Assembly (NCBI GenBank): GCA_029204225.1 | Contig: CM055097.1 | Location: forward strand, 622,001 to 686,000 | Direction of reading: 5' to 3' | Length of the DNA: 64,000 nt | DNA from: Diphasiastrum complanatum | Taxonomy: Eukaryota; Streptophyta; Lycopodiopsida; Lycopodiales; Lycopodiaceae | Part shown: in pieces, positions 1 to 12,006 of the stretch | How the letters are laid out: every line of letters starts with the position of its first letter | Position numbering within the stretch: the stretch's first letter is position 1 | Program-made: the position numbers and the translations under genes | The notes under the pieces: model-generated | The model's database searches: none | The model's input: the letters and a program-made list of their open reading frames with translations, nothing else | Told to the model about the DNA's origin: nothing

Positions 1-84
1 AGTCCCAAGTGGCAACTTGCAAGTTCCCAGTTCCAATAAAATAGTTACTAGTTACATTATAAATAATAAATTATGATTTATACC

Positions 85-283
85 TTAGTTGCCCGTTCCG
101 GAATGGAATGCGTTCTGGAACGCCATTCTGGAACGCCGTTCCGGAACGATGCCCAAAAAAATAAAATAAAAAAATACATTTTTTAACAAAGGATTTAATT
201 AAGATAAAGAATTAAAATAATTAAATGTATATCAATATCGTTCCGACCAGGAACGTTCCGGAACGTATGGAACGCAGCATCAA
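85..283 (-). repeat. GTTCCGGAAC-rich fold-back element, short copy
   Basis: Both ends of this 0.2 kb unit are packed with GTTCC/GGAAC palindromes, around 95-150 and 240-275, separated by an A/T-rich core. Read on the minus strand it matches the ends of the longer unit at 53200-53975: both finish in GTTCCGGAACGGGCAACT, both have a TTAAAAAAT-type core and both carry GGTCGGAAC near the other end. The unit therefore looks like a dispersed MITE-like element present in inverted orientation relative to the second copy. No coding capacity is visible. Confidence 0.6.
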
Positions 284-1950
284 TGCTTCTTCTTCTTCTC
301 TCTTTCACAATCTAGATGTCTCTTTTCCAGGAGGATCATCTACTTGTCTCTTCTTTGGTAATTTTTTACAACAATGAATCCTCTTCTACACACGGAATTC
401 TACCATCAATTGAAGGTCCCATTTCAATGATCAACACACTATTGATTCTCTTCCATCCATCACACACATGAATAATGAGAGAGAGAGCCTACCACAAATT
501 CTTCTACTTCACTCTTTCACTGATTGGCAAATGAAAGAGATGATACAAACATATAGAAAGGATGTGCCCCTTCAGTGACTACCTTAAGTTAACAAGGACT
601 ATCGTGATGGATCCAAACGATTGAATGTGCCAAACATAGTCATTTTTCCAACCCAGGGATGGGAGCAAGTTCCCTTGCAACTATGTCGGGGCATCAATAC
701 TTGATTTGAGACCCCTCAAACATACTAAATGCATGTTTGAACAGCTTGGTCACAATCAGGGCAAAAATACATCCCACCGTCCAAAAACAGTCTTGCTAGA
801 AGGACGTGGAGGGCCGGGGATACTACAAATCCCATCTATAAAGTTCTCATTTGGTGACTTATGATTGATCAGTGTTCAGCAAGTTTCTTCAAGGGCGAAC
901 TCAAAAAGGCAAGGTTCGATTATAGGCGGGCCTCAGGCAAACCATTGTCCTTTTTTCTTGATGTTTTTCGTGAGGAATAGATGTCATTTGTTAGTTTTTT
1001 ATCCATTGTTCTATGGTGCATGATGTCTTGTGAACGTATCCATAAGTTGGTAGCATATTTGAATCAAACAATGTAACAGAACTTGTTTGAAGAAAGAGGA
1101 GAGAGGCAATGCTTTACTTGAGATGCATAGGCATAGCTGCCAGGTGATGGCATTCCTCCTGCTTGAAACAGGGGAACGGGCCCCAGTAAGGTCCCAACTC
1201 AGGAACGCCACGGAAAGGACGGGAGCTTTCCTACTGCCTGAAAACGTGCCCGCAGAATGCTCTCCCTAATGGTCGGAACGCGTTCTCGTCACAATGCCTG
1301 GTAAATCTGATGGAGTTAATGATTACTTATTTGCATCTCCTATCTTAGAGTAGCTAATTAATTACTGGAATTTTCTCTTGTTCTATGAAATATAAAGGCA
1401 TAATAACATGAGTAGATCGTGCTTCTTAATGTGGACATTATGGCACTTGTAATTCTAGTCACTCTATATTGACAATAAGTCAATGTTCCAATGCTTTCGG
1501 GATAGCAGTAACACCAACAATTGAAAGTGTTTCATCAAGAAGCTGCAACAAGTGAAGAAAATTTGTCAGAAGACTTAGGGTGTGAAAAGAAATGGCTGGT
1601 GCAACATATTAGCAGGAACAGCTTGCAGACCCTCTGCATTAGAAGAAGAGAGCTGCAAAATCCCTCGGTGTGAAAAAAGGGAGCACTGCAACATGTTTTA
1701 TGGTACCTTTCGAATTGCCTTTTCGAACCGTGTTTGAATCGGGAAAGAATCGACTTCTCCAGGTTCGCACCGGCGAATCGATTTTATGGTTTTCTCCCCC
1801 CCCCTTAGTTTCTACCCTTCGATTATGTCAAAAAGAAGTGTTTTCTTAGTGTTAGTGGGTAACATGTACATCATAATTCGTAATTAATCGATATTGAAAT
1901 TTGAACTCTAACATGCAACTCCTGAGTCTTGTTACCTAACAATACCTGTC
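284..1950. other. No gene recognised
   Basis: Short open frames only, none with a recognisable domain. A further cluster of GGAACG/CGTTC words occurs at about 1165-1290 and may be a diverged relative of the fold-back repeat. A C-run is present at about 1797-1805. I see no promoter or RNA gene. Confidence 0.5.
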
Positions 1951-1968
1951 ACCTGTGATTTAGGGTTC

Positions 1969-2379
1969 TTGATCCATCTGTTGCTCGCAGTTTTAGCTAT
2001 GACCTATCTGATATCATTTGTGACATTAGCTAGTAACTACCAACTTCCATACATGAGTAGAAAGATTGATCATTGTTACTCGTCACTCAAAACATTAATG
2101 TCTCACGGTACACCATACATATTACAGTTTACATACAATCCCTCAATGGTCATGCTTGACAACATAATACCACATACTAGTGCAGCAAAAACAATGGAGG
2201 AGGTGTGGGCAATCCTCCAAAGCTTGTACAAGACCACCAATACTAAGGAATCGCTCTTCCTCAAACAAAAGCTCATGGATGAAGGTGATTCAGTCACCCC
2301 TTATTTGACAGTAGACTGTAGTGTTAGCACACCTCAGGAACCAGCATTTGCCACTATAATAACTGTCTGGACTCTGTAA
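1969..2379 (+). pseudogene. Ty1/copia gag-like fragment
   Basis: The open frame of 136 codons carries a stretch (about 2130-2320) resembling the UBN2/gag region of copia elements: a small hydrophobic helix, then TMEEVWAILQSLYK, then LKQKLMDEGDSVTPYL. This matches the family pattern of W-x-x-L-x-x-x-Y followed by L..QL....eg.sv..yl. No zinc knuckle, protease or LTR is attached, so it is a scrap. It lies just downstream of the RsgA gene on the opposite strand. The call rests on pattern only. Confidence 0.45.
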
Positions 2380-2490
2380 GTAGATTGTAGTACTGCGAAA
2401 ATGTGTGTAGTGCAAACAGAAATTATATTTTCTAATTCTCAAACATTACATGAAAACATATTGGCATCTTCTTTAATAGGCCAATGCTTT

Positions 2491-2509
2491 CTAGGAGGAA
2501 CCAATTCTT

Positions 2510-2578
<69 letters not shown>

Positions 2579-5500
2579 ACATCACTCTCTCGTTTTGTTC
2601 CAAGAGTTTTCTTCTCGAACTCCTCCCTCTTCTTCACCTCCTCCAACAGGGACAAATAATGTGGGTACCTATCCCAGTCTCCCCCCACTATACAATTTGG
2701 CTCTCCCACATGCAGGCAATTTGCAAATGCACATCCACTTGATTCACTGTTAGCAAGCTTCATCACTACCTGCAGTCGAAAAAATCAAGTCGCAATTAAT
2801 CTTTGTTTATTAAAGAAAAATACAATCAACAAGAGGGGATACTACAAACCAAAAACCTAGACAAGGTATAAGAAGGAGAACACCTCATATAATTTCAATC
2901 TTTTCATAGGTAAGTCCAAAAGGCACTTGCAAATCCCTAGCAACTCAAAAACTTTCAAATAAAAAGGGGTACGAACCTCTGGGAATAATTGTGCCAAAGA
3001 ACCACTTGTAACCTTTCCAAGGCCAGGATGACTGAAACCAGGTGTATCAGCAAGTACACCGCCAGCAATTGGCAAATGAAAAAGAGACACGTTCCGAGTT
3101 GTGTGCCTTCCACGACCACTTCGTTGGGAGACCTCACTTACAAGAAGCTTCTCAAAGGATGATGCACCCACAACATTGTCATGCAGCAATCCCTGCAAAG
3201 ACAAGCTAGATCGAAAGAAGATAAAATAGAAACGAGTGAGAACATTAACATGTTGATACTACACTGCAATTCTAAGTTGTGCTAATACAGCCCTGGAATG
3301 AAATGTTCCACTTCTCAATAGAGTTGTTACTTGCAACAAGTGTACTAAAAAAGAGACACAAACAATGCATATATCTTTCTTCTACGATATCAGTCAAAAT
3401 TACTTGAAGGAAGCCATTATGAATAAGATATGCATGTCTTCGAACTTTCATTCAACATTAATGCGTGGGAGGATTCATGTTAGGCTCCAGCAATTGATTC
3501 TATAACCTAGAGTACGAAAGGAGGTGAGAGTCACACCTTATCTGCAACATAGTTAGCAGCAAAACTTGTGAATCTCTCATCAAGAAACGACTCTTTTGAA
3601 CCTTCATTGCGAAAGGAATTGATGAGACTGGACTTTCCTACTCCACTTGGCCCAACAACAACAGATGTCCTGTCTTTAAGAAGGGGAACCAACGAATCGA
3701 TTCCAGCATGTGTTTCTGCGCTACAGAATATAGGCTTGTAACCCCAACAAGAAAGTCTTTCTTCCCACATCTGGGCTACCTGTAAGGCCAAAAGCAACCC
3801 ACAGATCTAGATTTACAAAGGTTTTGGTACTAGAAACCTAAATCTTCAAAGTCGGAACACAACAGTATCTTCATCACAAATTGATAACAGATTAAAATAA
3901 ATAAACTTTTTTGGATTTGTCATTAGAATTTAGAGGCAGGGTATAACATCCAATTCTAGAAAGGATCAATGAGTCAACTAAAACATCAATTTGACCCATT
4001 ATATCAACTAATGCAACAAAGTCCACACATGAAAATGTTGCCATTGTCAGCAAGCAGTCAATCCAAATGTTGAGTTCTGAGGTTTAGAACACACTCCAAA
4101 TTTCTTCTTGTGCAATCATTGCCAAGAATTCACCCAGTACAAAGGCTTGGCCAAAAGTGAAATACTGACTCAAGAGAAAGGACTCTCCTTTGGCCAGCAA
4201 CCACCACAAGGACTCTCCACAACAATTAAGTATAATAGCACAAACATACTGAAAGAGCTCTTTGGTGCATGTTGGCACTAGTAAACTGATCACTTTCTTA
4301 GATTGAAGTTTGAACCTTTATGAGATGCAAAGGTCTTGGCACAGATCACTAATCATAAAAGGAAAAGACCTGATACAAATCACTATAGGTAGGGCCTTTG
4401 GAAGGAGACTTTTCTTGTTTATATGATATACACATAATCCTATTTCCTTTACATAACCTTAGCATTCCGAATGCAAGGACCGGTAGAATCTGAAAGGTTG
4501 TGTGGAACGAAAAAGAGTCCAGCTTGCATCATGGAAGCACGTTCCAAAATGGAACATGTTTCGGAACAGCATTTGTAAAGCGTTTTGTTTCAGAACATGA
4601 GCTTTGAAATGCATTATTTTTTTCAAAAAATAAATTATTTTTAAAAAGGTGCAAAATAGGGGATGCATTCTTCTTGCAATTGTTAACAATCGAATGGAAT
4701 TAAACAACAGTTTGAATGAAGCATCTCTCAATTGACAAGTCAGTTAAGGAAAATCATCAGTCACCAGGACAAACTTATTAGTTAGCTCTTTAACAAATGG
4801 AAACTAGCAGCTGAAGATAAAAACAAGGTGATTGATACATCATGAGAAGCTTTGCCTAATGTTGGGGATTCAGATCAAAATAAAGAAAATAAGAGTGAAT
4901 TTTAGAAGACTTCAATAATAAAAAAAAACTCATTTTAGTGGTGAAACTCACTGCCTAAGCGTGACATGTCAGCTTATAGCAAATCGTCACAATAGCTTAC
5001 CACTATTGCGGCAAAGCAAAAAATAGTCAAAGAAATCCAGTTTATACTCCAGTAGCAGATTTCTCCTTCTACAATTGTAAAGGACAGCTCACCTTCGAGG
5101 GCACAAGATCCACCTTGTTCAGCACTAGTGTAAAGTTGATGCGAGTGGATTCTGCCTCTACCAAGAAGCGGCTTAGAGTCATAGGATCCAACCGAGGCTT
5201 GTCCATGGCAAACAGCACCAGTAAGTGGTCCACATTAGCAACAGGGGGATCAATAATCTGTGATTTACGGGCAAACACATCCTCTACCATGCCTCGTCCA
5301 GCCGTCCAATCTATCCCAGACACTAAAACCCTATCTCCAACCATCACCTTTCTCTTTATTTTCTTCAGCACCGCCCTCACCACACACAGAAGCTCTCGTC
5401 CCGACTTGGGCTCCCTTGTCCTTTCGGCATCTACCGATACATTTACTAAGTTCGTGATTCCTTCATCATTAACAGCATCTATTGCTACATTTTCTATGTT

Positions 5501-6124
5501 AAAAGTTCCTTTATCATCAACGGCATGTCTTTGGAAGTTTCCATGACCTACTAACGAACAGCTGTCTAAAGCAGCAATATTATCCCCATCAACAATGTAT
5601 TTGACATGCTCAGCTGCTCCTCCATAACCGCTATGGCTAGAATCTAGGGTTTTCACCTGCTCATCTGACAATACAGATGATTCACAAGAGATATCATCCC
5701 CTCTTGAGTGCATAATGGATGTACATGCGGCATCCTGGCCTGCATTTTCAACTATTACTCTCATAAAATTAGCCTGAGCGGTCATCACCTGTCCTATAGC
5801 CTGATCGATCCTCAAACTCTCCAATTTGACAGCCGAGCGTCCTCCAACAATTAAGTTATTCTTCAATTGGTCCTTAACATGGTGCTCCAGATCCTTCAAA
5901 TCGCCGTGCCTGCGGTTGGACCATCCCTTGCCCTGCTGCAGCTTCATCGAGTCACTGTGGTTCCTCCTTCCCGCACAGACTTCCAAAGCAAAAGGCAACA
6001 GAGGCTCCTTGGAATTGTGAGAGCTGCAGTATTGTGGCAGAAAAAGAGGAGAAGGTGATTGAAAAGTAGTGCTTGAACTCCATGACAAGTAGCAAAGGTG
6101 AAGAGGAGGAGCGGCCATAGCCAT
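2491..6124 (-). CDS. Circularly permuted GTPase RsgA/YjeQ, organellar, four exons
   Basis: Family role: RsgA binds the small ribosomal subunit late in assembly and couples GTP hydrolysis to factor release; plant copies act in plastid or mitochondrion. Exons on the minus strand are 6124-5093, 3779-3537, 3192-2977 and 2769-2491. All junctions are GT-AG and phase 0, giving 589 residues. Residues 1-60 are Ser-rich and basic, like a transit peptide. An OB-like region spans about 243-290. G motifs come in permuted order: NKVD (336-339), P-loop GPSGVGKSS (387-395), GRGRHTTR (about 451-458), DTPG (474-477). A C-terminal zinc site has Cys510, Cys515, His517 and Cys523. After GTKRESDVR (554-562) the frame enters a (CT)29 tract coding about nine Ser-Leu pairs, then stops. 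Homologues instead continue with a basic tail. The CAG/GTCTCT at 2578-2570 could be a splice donor to a missed last exon. Intron 1 contains a GTTCC-rich repeat. Confidence 0.9.
2517..2574. repeat. (GA)29 microsatellite inside the last RsgA exon
   Basis: An uninterrupted 58-base GA run. On the coding (minus) strand it reads as alternating Ser-Leu codons in frame with the RsgA zinc-finger domain. Length changes that are not multiples of three would alter the reading frame. Confidence 0.97.
4455..4640. repeat. Diverged GTTCC/GGAAC-rich repeat in RsgA intron 1
   Basis: Words such as GGAACG, CGTTCC, GGAACATG, CGGAACAG and CAGAACATG recur between about 4500 and 4605 and are followed by an A/T-rich TTTTTTCAAAAAATAAATTATTTTT stretch, here cited by its position 4617-4642. 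The layout resembles the fold-back units at 85-283 and 53200-53975 but is more degraded. It lies wholly inside an intron. Confidence 0.4.
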
Positions 6125-6300
6125 CTTCTCCTCACCTTTTCCTTTCCTGCTTCCTTGGATTTGGATTGAATAGCCTGACTATATGAGTATCATTAATCCT
6201 ATATAACTGTTTTTGTGCATCTCTTGTTATCCTAAAATCATTTTTGTCAATTATTTTAGAAATGAAATGTAGTATGAACTAGGTACCTGGCGTGAGCACC
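6125..6300 (-). promoter_or_regulatory. Presumed RsgA 5' UTR and promoter
   Basis: This is the stretch directly upstream of the chosen RsgA start. It is A/T-rich, without a competing gene. I cannot point to a convincing TATA box or a transcription start. Confidence 0.3.
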
Positions 6301-6440
6301 GTGCTTTGAAGGTTGCTACCAGCAAGCAACCTTCACGCACTGTGCTTTGAAGGCTGCTTTTACATGATACCAGGCCTGCTACTACGGGACAGAATTGGGC
6401 CTTCAAGACGGCTTGCTACGGGACGTAATTGGCCCTTCCA
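6301..6440. repeat. Interleaved short direct repeats
   Basis: GTGCTTTGAAGG(T/C)TGC occurs at about 6301 and 6341. A second motif, GCTACnnGGGAC-AATTGG-CCTTC, occurs at about 6379 and 6410. The block is upstream of RsgA and ends in plain A/T-rich sequence. Confidence 0.6.
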
Positions 6441-8566
6441 TTGAAAGCCAATTGAATATAACATATCACATTGCGTAGGGTATGTCATTAACACCTAGCA
6501 CATGAAAATTATGATGGGTCTAGAAAAAAGAATTATGATAGAATGGACAGCCAATGTCAAATAGCACATGCACATTTTGCACAGAATGTACTAGGTATAT
6601 GTTATACATAGGTGACACCGGCTACCTATTGTAGCAGCCTGAGCCGCTAAAGCGGCGAGTGTGGCTACAAGTAGCCCACCGTTAGATGATGAATATCAGA
6701 CGTAGCATTTGTGAATCTACATTGGAGATTAAAAACACTTTAAAAGCCTTGCTATGGCTGAGAATCTGCCTGTTCTTAACGAACTGGATGATGCCACGTG
6801 TCCACTATCACTCTTCACAAATGCCACATGGCAGCGTGCACGGAATGTGCATGTGCTATGTGGTAGCGTGTCATTGGCCCACATTCATGTTTCATCAAAA
6901 ATAAAGAAGCTATTCTATGCAAAACAATGTGAAGGTTAAAATCTTTGTGAAAAATGAAACTTGCCAAAAAAACAAAAAACACTTCCGGATAGTAAATGCA
7001 AAAAAAAAAAATGATGAGAAAAAAAGACCCCAAATTTTTTTTTTAAAAATTGTGAAAAAAAACACCGAAATAAAAAAAATCTCACACTAGCCATTACGCG
7101 ACGGAAGGCTTGATCCCCTCAGAAGTTCCATGCCTATCCCTGCATTTTTTTTAAAAACTTTGCTACTATAGTACTAAGCTATTGCGACCCGAAGATCTTA
7201 TTAAAATGTATATTTGTTATTTGTTTATAAATTTTCTTTTAAATTACAATCATTGTGTCTTTATTTTAAACTTTTGTTAGTAGAGGTGAGTTATTATGAC
7301 AATTTGCTGAAAGTTGAAGTGTCACTCTTGTACGAGAGAAGAGCAATAGAATAAGTTTTTAATTTTTTTGATGCAATTTGCTTTTGATTTTTTAATGATT
7401 TGAAAGGTTGATCTTAAAGCCAAATATTTTTGTAATATATCAATCTCTTTGTTTAGCTATTTGAATGTATCTTGAGCCTACAAAACTTGGTGTGATACTT
7501 CAAATCACCTTGTCAACTTTGTGACGATAGCAATAAGCTATTGTGATAATCTGCTAAAAAATTGAGTTGTCACTTTTAGGTGATTTTAATCATCAAAATG
7601 AGTTTTTAATTTTTTTTTTAATTTTATTTTAAACTGCAATCATTGCTTCTTCAATATTTGACTATTTGAATGCATCATGAGCCCACAGAGCAAAGCTTGG
7701 TGTGATATTTCAAATCACCTTGTTGGTTTTTTAAAAAATATGATAAGTTATAAAGTAAAATATTTCAAATACTAGATTTTGAAATTTGATATTTGTGCTC
7801 ATAAAAGCCTTTCCTTGAGCAAGTCCTAGCAAGGCATTATGCTCATAATGAACTGATCAACCTACCCAAGCAAGGCATTAATCTCATAAAAGTTTGAGCA
7901 TGAAAAAATAACAAAAATCCCCTCAATGTTTATGTCAAGGAAAGCGCTTATACATGGACATGTGAGAGCCCTTGTTTGAGGACAAAGAGAGCTTGATGCT
8001 TTTGTGAGCCCTTGCCCTTGGTCTACCACCCTCGAGTAGAGGCTCTCACAAGCATATAGCTTGCCTTGTTCTAAGACTTTATCCTATGCAAAAGGTTAAG
8101 AGACAAATCAAATTACCTAGGCTAAAAATTGTAGCGTAGTTCTTTAAATGTCAAATTCTCAAAAGTTTCTAAAGATGATTTATTTCCCTCAAACTTTGTT
8201 TTTCTACTTGTCAAAATCCATACATAACAATATCAAAACTTTCTAGGATTTCATAGATTATTTATGGGTGGAGCTAAACGCGACCCTAAGCTACATACAA
8301 GAGAAAGACGCATGCCTAAATACTCAATTATTCACCCCCTATGTGAAGTGTGAGAATGAGTTTGGATGCAATATAATTAAATTGAGCACTGAGTTTGAGG
8401 CACCTTCCAACTTGCACCTTCAAGTGCCCATGTGCCGAAGTAGACATTTTTTTAAAAACTAGGTCGGTTAAAGCACTCGAATTGGTTACGACAAAAAAAA
8501 GTGCCTCTATATCTAAACTCTACGCTCATTTATTATGTATCTTTGTTTGCTCACAACTCGCTGCTT
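6441..8566. other. Gene-free stretch with tandem repeats
   Basis: No domain-bearing frame. Contains an imperfect inverted repeat around 6820-6880 (GCCACATGGCAGCGTG against ATGTGGTAGCGTGTC), long A and T runs at 6960-7080, and the tandem duplication entered separately. The block at 7090-7130 begins like the ATTACGCAATGGAAGGC units near 27.7 and 28.0 kb. Confidence 0.5.
7290..7730. repeat. Two-unit diverged tandem repeat, period about 230 bp
   Basis: Unit 1 (about 7290-7515) and unit 2 (about 7530-7735) share, in order, ATTrTGACAAT-type/GTGATAATCTGCT, GTGTCAC/GTTGTCACT, GTTTTTAATTTTTTT, TATTTGAATG-ATC-TGAGCC and CTTGGTGTGATA-TTCAAATCACC. Divergence is visible throughout, so the duplication is old. 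No function suggested. Confidence 0.7.
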
Positions 8567-8935
8567 TTAAGTAAAGCATTCCATCGTTGTTGCAAGATCT
8601 GACTGAAAGTGATTAATTAAGGCAACTTTGACAATTGCATGCTCACGAATGGCAACAATAAAGTTGTGCAATTGTGGAGCTTTTTCCGTTGTGGGAAGGT
8701 GTATACCTTCTAGATCCACAAATACAAGCAACCAAGCTAGGAACAATGCCAAACATATATCTGCATAGCCTATGCTAGGACCGTTGAAGAATGGCTTCAC
8801 ATCAAGTCACAGTAAATGCACTCTCAAGCATCAAAAAGTTTTCATAGACTTCGCTAAAGTCTGCTTCTCTTTTATCCTCTTTGGCCTTCAACGTGGAAAA
8901 AGCTACTTCAAATATCTAGAATGGCCAAGATAGAT
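8567..8935 (-). pseudogene. Glutathione S-transferase C-terminal fragment (tau-like)
   Basis: On the minus strand 8800-8567 reads KPFFNGPSIGYADICLA, then a hydrophobic helix, then EKAPQLHNFIVAIREHAIVK. This matches the GST C-terminal pattern of tau enzymes: G-x-xFFGG-xSIG-x-xD followed by a late helix ending in P.L..W...f.....vk. Directly upstream, in another frame (about 8935-8805), a helix with EDKREADFSEVYENFLMLESA fits the preceding GST helix. A frameshift and stop near 8805 separate the two. No thioredoxin-fold N-terminal half is visible. Expected reaction of the intact family is glutathione conjugation in the cytosol; this copy cannot make it. Confidence 0.65.
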
Positions 8936-8988
8936 GTGAGATTTTTGTTGGAACTGTCTTTCCAATGTAAATGTCACAATTGTGGATG

Positions 8989-9172
8989 AGAGAGGTCTAG
9001 TATATGTCCATCTTTTCTTGCATAACAACCATCATTTTCTAGGCCTTATTTTTTCGAGTTGCCCATCTCCAATCTTTCTACAAGAGACGTCTAGTATGTG
9101 TCCATCTTTTCTTGCATAACAATCATCATTTTCTAGGACTTATTTTTTCGAGTTGCCCATCCCCAATCATGG
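8989..9172. repeat. Tandem duplication of about 92 bp
   Basis: Two adjacent copies (about 8989-9081 and 9082-9172) share GTCTAGTATrTGTCCATC, TTTTCTTGCATAACAA, CATCATTTTCTAGG and TTATTTTTTCGAGTTGCCC in order. They differ at only a few bases, so the event is fairly recent. Confidence 0.9.
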
Positions 9173-10439
9173 CAAAGAGGGTCAAATGGATTGACCAATC
9201 CCTTGGCCCATCCCCATTTCTTTGTAGACTCCTTTGAAATTTCATTATAGACTTACAAAAAGGCTTCACTATAGACTTGATAAGGCTTTCTCAAGGTATC
9301 ATTCTTAAGCTTAGCAAGTTTCCAATTTCTTGTTCTTGTTCTTCAGGCACTTCACTGCCCGCACATAATCATCAACTAAATTAGGAGTGTTTTCTATCAA
9401 GCCTGGGTAATTTCTCTTGTAGCTTGCAAATGTGGGTGTCTAATGTTATTGATTACATATGTACTTTATTTTCAGGTTGGAGGCCATACTATAGGCTTTA
9501 CTTCACAATTGTAAAGGCCCTTTGGATAATTTACATCTTGTTTTAGATTTCTCTTGCTTGTTAGATAAATTTTTTTGGCATTTTCTCAAGGACTAATGAT
9601 GGAGATGAATCTTGCAATGCAGACAATCACTCTTGTGGATTGATTAGGTCCATACAAGGTCCTAGAACTCACTTTATTCACATTCCATACCACCTCATCA
9701 ATGCCATATCAAACCTAAAGATGCTTATCACAGATAATAAATGATTTTAATGCTCACAAATCATACCAACAACATAATACTAATTCAACAGATGCCCTTG
9801 GTGTGCCACAACCTCCTAGACATATATAGCAACAATCCATGACCTATCCTCCATATAGATGTGTAGCATGCTTTCACTTTTGATATTCATATATTACTTG
9901 TCCACTAACATGGCAATCTGATCGAGTTTTCTAACTTGATCTATGATCAATGGCTGAAGAGCTATATTCATTGGAGCAAAATGTTATAGGTTCAAATATA
10001 TTATATGTGTACAATAGTTATTTAGCAATCTTTCCATAATATCATAGATCATAGCATACCACGAACATATAATAATTGACAAATATACTAAATTCATGTC
10101 CAAGTTTTGGCAAGAGATCTTATGATATTGGCTTTGTAATTGTGTCCTGACCAATGTTGGATAGGTATTAACTTTTTGTGATACCCACCAAGTTAGAGTA
10201 GATAATGTGGAGGGTGCTGGTGGGTATTTGGTGAGTATGGCCGAGTATTACACAAGACAATAACTAGTTAGTGGTATTTTTTCAGATTCATATTAGCCAA
10301 TTAGTGGCATTTCATCAGATCCCTCTCTAAGATTCATCACCTTTTGATCGACATTTCCAATTGATCAAGTATTTAGAGACTAAACCATTTCTCTATCATA
10401 TCAAATATTTTTTTTATCCTTTCCAAAGGTAGAGTAAAG
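9173..10439. other. No gene recognised
   Basis: A/T-rich sequence with only short frames. No domain, LTR end, tRNA or microsatellite could be supported. Confidence 0.45.
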
Positions 10440-11750
10440 GGGATGTTCTCAACTCGGCCAAACTCATGGAGATCAAGCATTGAAACATTGAGGAATTGAG
10501 AGAGAGTTAGCACAACATAGTGAGTTCTCTTCTATACATAGACAAAACTAAAGGGTGAAGGTCAAGAGCCAATGGTTGTTGCTAGTGCATTGTCAAGAAA
10601 ATTAATCTCTTTGAAGGAAAAACTTATCGTTGTATACCAAACATCTTCATAAGCATATACAAACTCATTAAGCAATGTTGTTATTATTAATATTATTATT
10701 GAATATTTATTCATGTTTATTAGTTGTCTACAATGCTCATACTTTTGAAATAATGATGTTTTTTCAAGTGAGAGATACCATGATGCCATAAGATTTTTTT
10801 GTCCAACTTTTGCAATCCTTTATTGATTTATGAGCTGGGACTATAGCATTTAAATGAAAGTCCCATAGGGTCAAATAATGAGGAGAAGAAATAACTACTT
10901 ATTATCACAACCAACCTCAACCTGAAGCCAAGTGGTACTCAAATCGGGAATTCATGCATATCACCAAGGTGTAATCTAGGGTAATGAGTCCCTTAACTAT
11001 TTTAAGGAAATAACATTATTTTCAAGGAATGTTTGTTAAAAGATAGTTTTCACTTTTTGTGTAAGTATGAAAGAGACATGCATAGTGGTAAGCGTGTTAC
11101 TTATGAAAGATGAGCTCACTTTTAAATTTTTTTAAATGGAACATAATGCAATAAACAAGAAAACAAATCGGTAGGAGGGCGAGGTAAATGATAAATCAAA
11201 AGTCTTGACTGAAAGGCAAAGATTATCATACATTTAAAGAACCAAGATTGAACATTCATACACAAAGTTAAATATCCATGCACAGATGGCGATTAGGCAT
11301 TGAGACATTGAAGGATATAGAGAGAGCATAGTAGGAGTAAACCTTCTTGTGTGATAGATTACAATCGAGGAACAGATTGGAGGAGGTTGGTTGCCAATGA
11401 GTTGTCGAGCATTTATCTATTTGTAGGAGAAGCTTACCATTGTACTTTGAATGCCTTTATAAGCATACACAAATTTATTGAGCAATACTTCATTGGTTAT
11501 TGCTATTGAATGTTTCTTGTTGTTAATCAAATGTCTACAATGCTCATGCCATTTTGATGTTCTACTCACTTTGAAATGATGAATGGTGAGATGAGCGAAA
11601 TCCATAGTCATTCATTTACAACTTTTGTAGTCTTGAATGCATTCATGAACTAGACTACAACATTTAAGTAAAAATCCACAAGGTCAGGTAGTTAGAAAAA
11701 GTGGTGGTTATACATTACCAAACCCAACGTCAGCCTAACAGTGTGTTGGC
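10440..11750 (-). repeat. Direct repeat pair about 850 bp apart with a shared decayed minus-strand frame
   Basis: Blocks 10470-10930 and 11305-11730 align along their length. On the minus strand both encode a similar peptide: HCRQLIN...LLNEFVYAYEDVW in the first and HCRHLIN...LLNKFVYAYKGIQ in the second, each followed by a Ser-Phe-Ser-Tyr/Phe-Lys sequence. Conservation at the peptide level suggests decayed copies of one coding element, but I do not recognise the protein. The spacer 10935-11300 has no features. Confidence 0.6.
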
Positions 11751-12006
11751 ATCAAGGAAGAAGCATGCTATAAAGTGCTGAAATTCTTCTTAAAAGCCAT
11801 GCCTTTGCTAATACATGGCATCATGATGAATAGCCAAGTATTTCCCACGTGTACATAATTAGGAGTAGAAGTCGGCCACCTCCAAATTTGAGTCACCTCA
11901 ACTCGAGGTATCTTGAGAATAATTTGCTTGATTTAAAGCATTGAACGCTAGGGTTAGGGTCTACCCTAAGGGCTAGACCTAATCTCAGATCCGAGTTCAC
12001 TTGATA

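Noticed and set aside
2515-2742. Plus-strand frame starting with Arg-Glu repeats
   Set aside because: It is the antisense reading of the (GA)29 tract and of RsgA exon 4.
5115-5546. Plus-strand frame of 143 codons
   Set aside because: Antisense shadow of RsgA exon 1, which has clear domain matches.
8268-8462. Short plus-strand frame
   Set aside because: No motif, no coding bias and A/T-rich neighbours; not supportable as a gene.
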